From: JAMLIN01 sp041676645
GTDB lineage: Bacteria > Pseudomonadota > Gammaproteobacteria > Burkholderiales > Burkholderiaceae_E
Length of the DNA: 19,700 nt
Assembly: GCA_041676645.1 (NCBI GenBank)
Contig: JBAYRO010000053.1
Location: 1-19,700, forward strand
Reading direction: 5' to 3'
The stretch's first letter is position 1. Every line of letters begins with the position of its first letter. Both the position numbers and the translations under genes were made by a program. Under the pieces are notes generated by a model, which made no database searches, had not been told where the DNA came from, and saw nothing but the letters and a program-made list of their open reading frames with translations. This document shows, piece by piece, positions 15,360 through 19,700 of this stretch.

Positions 15360-15396
15360 ATAGGAAGAGGCTATTCATAGTATTGAAATATACAAT
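15360..15396 (+). promoter_or_regulatory. OxyR binding site controlling ahpC
   Basis: Four tetramers are spaced exactly as in the published OxyR recognition pattern, each separated by seven bases: ATAG (15360-15363), CTAT (15371-15374), ATTG (15382-15385) and CAAT (15393-15396). The first pair matches the consensus perfectly and the second differs at one base in each half. The site ends two bases before the candidate -35 of ahpC, the usual place for activation by oxidised OxyR. oxyR itself is not in this window. Confidence 0.85.
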
Positions 15397-15398
15397 TT

Positions 15399-15428
15399 TT
15401 ATCATCAATAGCTAGTTGCTATTATTAT
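15399..15428 (+). promoter_or_regulatory. Candidate ahpC promoter
   Basis: TTATCA (15399-15404) and TATTAT (15423-15428) are separated by 18 bases. The -35 is weak (four of six) and the -10 good, as expected for a promoter that depends on an activator. Transcription would start near 15435, giving a leader of about 50 bases. Confidence 0.6.
15408..15422 (+). promoter_or_regulatory. Additional ATAG-N7-CTAT half operator inside the ahpC promoter
   Basis: ATAG (15408-15411) and CTAT (15419-15422) are again seven bases apart, a perfect OxyR-type dimer site. Its centre is 26 bases from that of the preceding pair rather than 22. It lies between the -35 and -10, so a protein bound here would block RNA polymerase. 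Confidence 0.55.
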
Positions 15429-15484
15429 CGCATCGGGCCAGGGTGCCCGACCCGATTACCAGAGACACCCAACCAGGAGCATCA

Positions 15485-16048
15485 ATGTCCGTCATCAACA
15501 CCGAAATCAAGCCCTTCACAGCCCAGGCCTACAAGAACGGCAAGTTCATCGAAGTCAGCGACGAAACGCTGAAGGGCAAGTGGTCGGTGGTCGTGTTCTA
15601 CCCGGCCGACTTCACGTTCGTGTGCCCGACCGAACTCGAGGACCTGGCCAACAACCAGGCCGAGTTCGACAAACTCGGTGTACAGATCTTCAGCGTGTCG
15701 ACCGACACCCATTTCTCGCACAAGGCGTGGCACGACAGCTCGGATGCGATCGGCAAGATCAAGTACACGATGATCGGCGACCCCGCCGGCACGATCACCC
15801 GCAACTTCGAAGTCATGCGCGAAGACCAGGGCCTGGCCGACCGCGGCACCTTCATCGTCGATCCGAACGGCATCATCCAGGCGCTGGAGATCACCGCCGA
15901 AGGCATCGGCCGCAACGCCACGGACCTGCTGCGCAAGGTGAAGGCAGCGCAATACGTGGCGGCGCACCCGGGCGAGGTCTGCCCCGCCAAGTGGGAAGAA
16001 GGCGCCAAGACGCTGACCCCGTCGCTCGACCTGGTCGGCAAGATCTGA
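15485..16048 (+). CDS. ahpC: Alkyl hydroperoxide reductase subunit C (peroxiredoxin)
   Basis: AhpC is a typical 2-Cys peroxiredoxin that reduces hydrogen peroxide, organic hydroperoxides and peroxynitrite in the cytoplasm and is re-reduced by AhpF. The 187-residue length equals that of the E. coli protein. It begins SVINTEIKPF, has the peroxidatic Cys47 in FTFVCPTELEDLA, the active-site context SVSTDTHFSHKAWH, GDPAGTITRNF, and the resolving Cys166 in HPGEVCPAKWEEG. AGGAG at 15475-15479 is five bases from the ATG. Upstream lies an OxyR operator, so peroxide induction is expected. ahpF follows after 133 bases containing two strong hairpins, a layout that often lets ahpC mRNA exceed ahpF mRNA. 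No residue is unusual. Confidence 0.98.
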   Translation: MSVINTEIKPFTAQAYKNGKFIEVSDETLKGKWSVVVFYPADFTFVCPTELEDLANNQAEFDKLGVQIFSVSTDTHFSHKAWHDSSDAIGKIKYTMIGDPAGTITRNFEVMREDQGLADRGTFIVDPNGIIQALEITAEGIGRNATDLLRKVKAAQYVAAHPGEVCPAKWEEGAKTLTPSLDLVGKI

Positions 16049-16068
16049 TCGCACGGCAAGCGATCGCC

Positions 16069-16091
16069 CCGGGCGCCGCGCCGGCGCCCGG
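16069..16091 (+). other. GC-rich hairpin after ahpC
   Basis: CCGGGCGCCG (16069-16078) and CGGCGCCCGG (16082-16091) form a perfect ten-base-pair stem with a CGC loop, 21 bases after the ahpC stop. No U-run follows, so it is better read as a 3'-end stabiliser or partial attenuator than a full terminator. Confidence 0.6.
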
Positions 16092-16125
16092 TGGGCCCGC
16101 CCACGAGGCAGGGTGACCGACGTAC

Positions 16126-16147
16126 CGGGCCGGCAATCGCCGGCCCG
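16126..16147 (+). other. Second hairpin in the ahpC-ahpF gap
   Basis: CGGGCCGGC (16126-16134) and GCCGGCCCG (16139-16147) form a nine-base-pair stem with an AATC loop, followed by ATTGCC. It ends 34 bases before the ahpF ATG. Lack of a U-run argues against efficient termination. Confidence 0.55.
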
Positions 16148-16181
16148 ATTGCCATGCGCTTCATGAACAGGATGGAACCTC

Positions 16182-17768
16182 ATGCTCGATGACAATCTCA
16201 AAGCCCAGTTGAAAGCCTATCTCGGGCGGCTCACCCGGCCGGTCGAGATCATCGCCTCGCTCGACGACGGCAAGCAGTCCGGCGAGTTGCGCGAACTGCT
16301 CGACGAACTGGCGGCATCCTCCGACCTGGTCAGCGTCGACACCAGCGGCGATGATGAGCGTCGGCCGTCGTTTTCCCTGCGCGGTGACGGCACCGCGATG
16401 GCGATCCGCTTCGCGGCAATTCCGCTCGGCCACGAGTTCGCGTCGCTGGTCCTGGCGCTGCTGTGGGCCGGTGGCCATCCGCCGAAGGCCGAGGATGACG
16501 TCATCCAGCGCATCCGTGCGATCGACACCGACCTCGCCTTCGAGGTCTACATGTCCCTGAGCTGCCACAACTGCCCGGACGTGGTCCAGGCGCTCAACAT
16601 GATGGCGGCGATCAATCCGCGCGTGAGCGTGGTCACCATCGACGGCGGCCTGTTCCAGAAGGAAGTCGAAGACCGCGGCGTCATGGCCGTGCCCTCGGTG
16701 TACCTCGACGGCGAACTCTTCGCCAGCGGCCGCATGGGCATCGACGAGATCCTCGCGAAACTCGCGACCGACGACGGCGAGGCCGAGGCGAAGCGGCTCG
16801 ACGCCCAGGCGCCCTACGATGTGCTGGCGGTCGGCGGTGGTCCGGCCGGCGCCGCCGCCGCGGTGTACGCCGCCCGCAAGGGGATCCGCACCGGCATCGC
16901 GGCCGAACGCTTCGGCGGCCAGGTGCTCGACACCCTCGCGATCGAGAACTTCATCTCGGTCCCGCATACCGACGGGCCGTCCTACGCGATCGCCCTGGAG
17001 CAGCATGTCCGCGAATACGACGTCGACATCATGAACGCGCAGCGGGCCATCGAGCTGCTGCCGGCCGACGAGCCGGGAGGCCTCGCCACGGTGCGCTTCG
17101 CCAACGGCGGCAGCCTGCGGGCGCGGACGGTGGTCCTGTCGACCGGTGCCCGCTGGCGCGAGATCAACGTGCCCGGCGAATCCGAGTACCGCAACCGCGG
17201 GGTCGCGTACTGCCCCCACTGCGACGGCCCCCTGTTCAAGGGCAAGCGGGTTGCGGTGATCGGCGGGGGGAATTCCGGGGTCGAGGCGGCGATCGACCTC
17301 GCCGGCCTGGTCGAACACGTGACCCTGATCGAATTCGCACCCGAGTTGCGTGCCGATGCGGTCCTCGTGGCCAAGCTGCGCAGCCTCGACAATGTGCGGA
17401 TCATCGCCAACGCCCGCACCACCGCGATCCATGGCGACGGCCAGCGCGTCACCGGACTGACCTACGTCGACCGGGCGAGCGAGGAAGTGCACGAGGTTCC
17501 GCTGGCCGGCGTGTTCGTGCAGATCGGCCTGGTGCCCAACACCGACTGGCTGCAGGGTACCGTCGAGCTGTCGCGCCACGGCGAGATCATCATCGACGAT
17601 CGCGGCCAGACCTCGGTCCCGGGCGTCTTCGCCGCCGGCGACGCGACCACGGTCCCGTACAAGCAGATCATCATCGCCGCCGGCGATGGGGCGAAAGCGG
17701 CGCTCTCCGCCTTCGACTACCTGATCCGCACCCCGGCAGCCGCCGAGGCCGCCCCGGCGCTCGCCTGA
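16182..17768 (+). CDS. ahpF: Alkyl hydroperoxide reductase subunit F (flavoprotein disulfide reductase)
   Basis: AhpF passes electrons from NADH through FAD and two disulfide centres to AhpC. The 528-residue protein matches the family (521 in E. coli). The N-terminal tandem thioredoxin-fold domain (about 1-200) carries the CHNC centre at Cys128 and Cys131 (MSLSCHNCPDVVQALN). The thioredoxin-reductase-like part has the FAD loop AVGGGPAGAAAAVYAAR (216-232), the redox pair CPHC at Cys344 and Cys347 (AYCPHCDGPLFKGK), the NAD(H) loop VAVIGGGNSGVEAA (357-370), and GVFAAGDATTVPYKQIIIAAGDG near the C-terminus. The ATG at 16182 follows an AGGATGGA ribosome site. It is the second gene of the ahpCF operon and ends at a clear hairpin. 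All redox residues are intact. Confidence 0.98.
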   Translation: MLDDNLKAQLKAYLGRLTRPVEIIASLDDGKQSGELRELLDELAASSDLVSVDTSGDDERRPSFSLRGDGTAMAIRFAAIPLGHEFASLVLALLWAGGHPPKAEDDVIQRIRAIDTDLAFEVYMSLSCHNCPDVVQALNMMAAINPRVSVVTIDGGLFQKEVEDRGVMAVPSVYLDGELFASGRMGIDEILAKLATDDGEAEAKRLDAQAPYDVLAVGGGPAGAAAAVYAARKGIRTGIAAERFGGQVLDTLAIENFISVPHTDGPSYAIALEQHVREYDVDIMNAQRAIELLPADEPGGLATVRFANGGSLRARTVVLSTGARWREINVPGESEYRNRGVAYCPHCDGPLFKGKRVAVIGGGNSGVEAAIDLAGLVEHVTLIEFAPELRADAVLVAKLRSLDNVRIIANARTTAIHGDGQRVTGLTYVDRASEEVHEVPLAGVFVQIGLVPNTDWLQGTVELSRHGEIIIDDRGQTSVPGVFAAGDATTVPYKQIIIAAGDGAKAALSAFDYLIRTPAAAEAAPALA

Positions 17769-17788
17769 ACCTTCCGGCCTTCCAGGAC

Positions 17789-17825
17789 ACGGCCCGCGCA
17801 TCCATCCGGAGCGCGGGCCGTTTCG
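17789..17825 (+). terminator. Terminator-like hairpin after ahpF
   Basis: ACGGCCCGCGC (17789-17799) and GCGCGGGCCGT (17811-17821) form an 11-base-pair GC-rich stem, with an 11-base loop. TTC follows. The U-run is short but the position 20 bases after the ahpF stop fits the end of the ahpCF transcript. Confidence 0.7.
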
Positions 17826-17926
17826 CATCCCGGCTTCCTGGCCGTGCCGCACCCCGGCTTTGTGTATCCTCTGACGTTCACGGTGCTCCTCGCCACCGGC
17901 CAACCCCGTACCCGAAGCCATCGCCC

Positions 17927-18877
17927 ATGACACCCCACGAGCTGAAATCGCGCCTGCGAATCCCGGTCATCGGATCGCCACTGTTCATCGTCTCCAATCC
18001 CGATCTCACCATCGCCCAGTGCAAGGCCGGCATCGTCGGTTCGTTTCCGGCGCTCAATGCGCGCCCCGCCGAACTGCTCGAACGATGGCTGCAGCGCATC
18101 AACGAGGAACTCGACGCCCATAACCAGGCGAACCCCGACCGCCCGGCCGCGCCGTTCGCGGTGAACCAGATCGTGCACAAGTCGAACGCCCGCCTCGAGC
18201 ACGATCTCGAGATGTGCGTGAAGTACAAGGTGCCTCTCGTCATCACCTCGCTGGGCGCCCGCCCGGAAGTGAACGAGGCGGTCCACAGCTATGGCGGCCT
18301 GGTCCTGCACGATGTCATCAACCAGAAGTTCGCTCGCAAGGCGATCGAGAAAGGCGCCGACGGACTGATCCTGGTCGCCGCCGGCGCCGGCGGCCATGCG
18401 GGCACCCAGTCGCCCTTCGCCCTCGTGCAGGAGACCCGGGCATGGTTCGACGGGCCGATCGCGCTGTCGGGCTCGATCGCCAACGGCGGTGCGGTACTCG
18501 CCGCGCAGGCGATGGGAGCCGACTTCGCCTACATCGGCTCGGCCTTCATCGCCACGCATGAAGCCAATGCGAACGAGCGGCACAAGCAGGCCATCGTCGA
18601 CGCGAGCGCCGAGGACATCATCTACTCCAACCTTTTCTCCGGCGTGCACGGGAACTACCTGCGCGCATCGATCGCCGCCACCGGGCTCGACCCCGACAAT
18701 CTCCCCTCCGGCGATCCGAGCCAGATGAACTTCGAGACCGGCAAGCCCAAAGCCTGGAAGGACATCTGGGGCTGCGGCCAGGGCATCGGGGTGATCAACG
18801 AGATCCGCCCGGCCGCCGAGCTGGTCGACATGCTCGCCAAACAGTACGCCGCGGCACGCGAACGCCTGCTCGGCTGA
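17927..18877 (+). CDS. Nitronate monooxygenase (2-nitropropane dioxygenase family)
   Basis: This FMN-dependent TIM-barrel oxidoreductase oxidises alkyl nitronates such as propionate-3-nitronate, a plant and fungal toxin, to carbonyl product and nitrite. It has 316 residues. Visible landmarks are RIPVIGSPLFIVSNPDL with AGIVGSFPALNAR at the N-terminus, AVNQIVHK, VPLVITSLGARPEV, GLVLHDVINQKFARKAIEKG, GADGLILVAAGAGGHAGTQS with the probable catalytic His157 and phosphate loop, PIALSGSIANGGAVLAAQAMGADFAYIGSAFIATHEA for FMN binding, and GCGQGIGVI near the C-terminus. This pattern is of the large class often annotated as NMO. The true substrate of most members is unknown. The ATG at 17927 has only a weak ribosome site. 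The gene appears to stand alone between two terminator-like hairpins. Confidence 0.92.
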   Translation: MTPHELKSRLRIPVIGSPLFIVSNPDLTIAQCKAGIVGSFPALNARPAELLERWLQRINEELDAHNQANPDRPAAPFAVNQIVHKSNARLEHDLEMCVKYKVPLVITSLGARPEVNEAVHSYGGLVLHDVINQKFARKAIEKGADGLILVAAGAGGHAGTQSPFALVQETRAWFDGPIALSGSIANGGAVLAAQAMGADFAYIGSAFIATHEANANERHKQAIVDASAEDIIYSNLFSGVHGNYLRASIAATGLDPDNLPSGDPSQMNFETGKPKAWKDIWGCGQGIGVINEIRPAAELVDMLAKQYAAARERLLG

Positions 18878-18887
18878 ACCGCATAGA

Positions 18888-18905
18888 CGACCGCACGAGC
18901 GGTCG
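18888..18905 (+). other. Small inverted repeat after the nitronate monooxygenase gene
   Basis: CGACCGC (18888-18894) and GCGGTCG (18899-18905) form a seven-base-pair stem with an ACGA loop, 10 bases after the stop. It precedes the stronger hairpin at 18918-18941 and may act with it. Confidence 0.45.
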
Positions 18906-18917
18906 CTCCCGGCCGAT

Positions 18918-18949
18918 GAATGGCGCCTTCGGGCGCCATTCGCGTTTCC
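18918..18949 (+). terminator. UUCG-loop terminator of the nitronate monooxygenase gene
   Basis: GAATGGCGCC (18918-18927), a TTCG tetraloop (18928-18931) and GGCGCCATTC (18932-18941) make a perfect ten-base-pair stem. GCGTTTCC follows. The very stable loop and position 40 bases after the stop support a terminator, although the T-run is short and offset. Confidence 0.7.
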
Positions 18950-19101
18950 GGCGTCCGCCATCGTCCATGTCTTCCCGCGCCTCCTGACCATGGCGCCTGC
19001 GGCCAGTACGTAGGCCGGCAGCATCACTGGCCGCCGCCAGTCCCGTCGCCGCGACCGTTCATGACCTGAAGCCTCGGCCGCTACCACCCGCGTCGCTAAT
19101 C
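18950..19101. other. Intergenic region with no recognised gene
   Basis: I see no gene with supporting signals here. A minus-strand open frame covers it but continues as a shadow through the nitronate monooxygenase gene. TAATCT at 19097-19102 could be a -10 box for the next gene, without a convincing -35. Confidence 0.4.
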
Positions 19102-19123
19102 TGCCGTGAACAAATTCACGGCA
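19102..19123. promoter_or_regulatory. 22-bp palindrome with CRP-site geometry
   Basis: TGCCGTGAA (19102-19110) and TTCACGGCA (19115-19123) are perfect inverted arms around CAAA. Read as GTGA-N6-TCAC within 22 bases, the geometry equals that of CRP-family operators, with C/G replacing T/A at the outer core position. It lies 52 bases before the start of the following lipoprotein gene. It could instead be an RNA hairpin in that leader. Confidence 0.5.
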
Positions 19124-19175
19124 CGTCGTGTCTCCCAGCCAGGTGAGCAACTCCTCTGCTTCACTGGAGACCAAA

Positions 19176-19700
19176 TTGGCGACGAAAGCAGTAACTCAAC
19201 GCGTTGCGGACGCATCGAACGCAATCGCACATGGAAACGCCAAAGCGCGGTTCAAACGTATCTTCTCGCTGTCGTTCATGACGATGGCATGCGCGGCCAT
19301 GGTGGCTTGCGGCGGCGGTGGCGGAGGCTCGGCCGGCGCAACCGGCGAGAACCCGACCAATCCGGTTGCCGGCGGCACACCGGGCACTTCGCTGGACCTG
19401 ATCGGCACTTCGGTCGGATCGGCGGGGATGAACGCCACGATTCCGCCCAAGGCGACCAACGTCGGCAACGCCGATTCACCCGCCGATTCGAAGGCCGCCT
19501 CGCCCCAGGGCCAGGCCGCGGACGCGAAGGACCCGGCCCCCCCGTCGGCGCAAGCCTCGTCCGGGCAAGGATCCACGCAGCAGTCGGCGGCGCAGCAGGA
19601 CTTCCTCAAGCGCCCCTTCGCAGCCGATTCCCCCTGGAACCAGCCCATCCCGGCCAACGCCACCTATCGCAGGAACGATGCGCGAACCAGCGCCATCCGC
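19176..19700 (+). CDS. Putative lipoprotein, N-terminal part (cut by window edge)
   Basis: This frame stays open for 175 codons to the window end. The TTG at 19176 is chosen because GGAG (19166-19169) lies six bases before it. A GTG at 19143 in the same frame lacks such a site. The product has an unusually long basic N-region, then a hydrophobic core FSLSFMTMACAAMVA and a lipobox-like end before Cys45, followed by six glycines. Residues about 52-145 are low-complexity Ala, Ser, Pro, Gly, Gln and Asp, typical of an extended linker. Near the edge a structured segment begins: FLKRPFAADSPWNQPIPANATY, here given as FLKRPFAADSPWNQ and PIPANATY. I do not recognise the family with certainty. The SPWN..I motif recalls secreted proteins of unknown function. 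The rest lies outside the window. Confidence 0.7.
   Translation, partial: MATKAVTQRVADASNAIAHGNAKARFKRIFSLSFMTMACAAMVACGGGGGGSAGATGENPTNPVAGGTPGTSLDLIGTSVGSAGMNATIPPKATNVGNADSPADSKAASPQGQAADAKDPAPPSAQASSGQGSTQQSAAQQDFLKRPFAADSPWNQPIPANATYRRNDARTSAIR

Noticed and set aside
16161..17933. Minus-strand open frame of 590 codons opposite ahpF
   Set aside because: Low-complexity Gly/Arg/Val/His/Asp-rich translation with no recognisable domain; it mirrors the codon pattern of ahpF.
17717..19174. Minus-strand open frame of 485 codons spanning the nitronate monooxygenase gene
   Set aside because: Mostly antisense to a certain gene and crosses two terminator hairpins. The unique part (18950-19174) has no ribosome site or motif.

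Overview
The window is GC-rich chromosomal DNA from a proteobacterium, most likely a betaproteobacterium near Burkholderiales. The evidence is the gene order mraZ-rsmH-ftsL-ftsI-murE with rnpB just upstream, a stand-alone Bug/TctC-type solute-binding protein (a family greatly expanded in that group), an OxyR-type ahpC control region, a B12-dependent ribonucleotide reductase, and the codon use. The assignment is an inference from gene content; no rRNA marker is present.

Layout. (1) 1-3807, minus strand: the start of the division and cell wall (dcw) cluster, transcribed leftward as mraZ, rsmH, ftsL, ftsI and murE. The last genes are joined by one- to four-base stop/start overlaps, and murE runs off the left edge. 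(2) 3808-4503: an AT-richer spacer with a candidate mraZ promoter, then the class A RNase P RNA gene on the minus strand. (3) 4633-5097, plus strand: a small secreted protein resembling the N-terminal domain of FimV. (4) 5113-9962, minus strand: pyrC translationally coupled to a MOFRL-type glycerate 2-kinase, then a 54-bp perfect palindrome, a terminator, a Bug solute-binding protein, and a tartrate/D-malate dehydrogenase. Together these look like a tartrate-to-2-phosphoglycerate route. (5) 10087-15119, plus strand: a lipoprotein with a Pro/His-rich tail, the class II ribonucleotide reductase nrdJ with a duplicated C-terminal domain, and a soluble PAS histidine kinase whose start overlaps the end of nrdJ. 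(6) 15120-17824: a peroxide-defence unit with a nearly ideal OxyR operator, ahpC and ahpF, with two GC-rich hairpins between the genes and a terminator at the end. (7) 17927-18941: a nitronate monooxygenase gene ending in a UUCG-loop hairpin. (8) 19102-19700: a palindrome with CRP-site geometry, then the start of an unrecognised lipoprotein cut by the right edge.

Most of the window is housekeeping. The least ordinary parts are the clustered ATAG-N7-CTAT sites at ahpC, the palindrome at 7565-7618, the tartrate/glycerate gene set, the nrdJ-kinase overlap, and three exported proteins of unknown role (FimV-N-like, Pro/His-rich lipoprotein, truncated lipoprotein). I found no CRISPR array, tRNA, rRNA gene, transposase or phage gene, and no convincing new multi-gene system.
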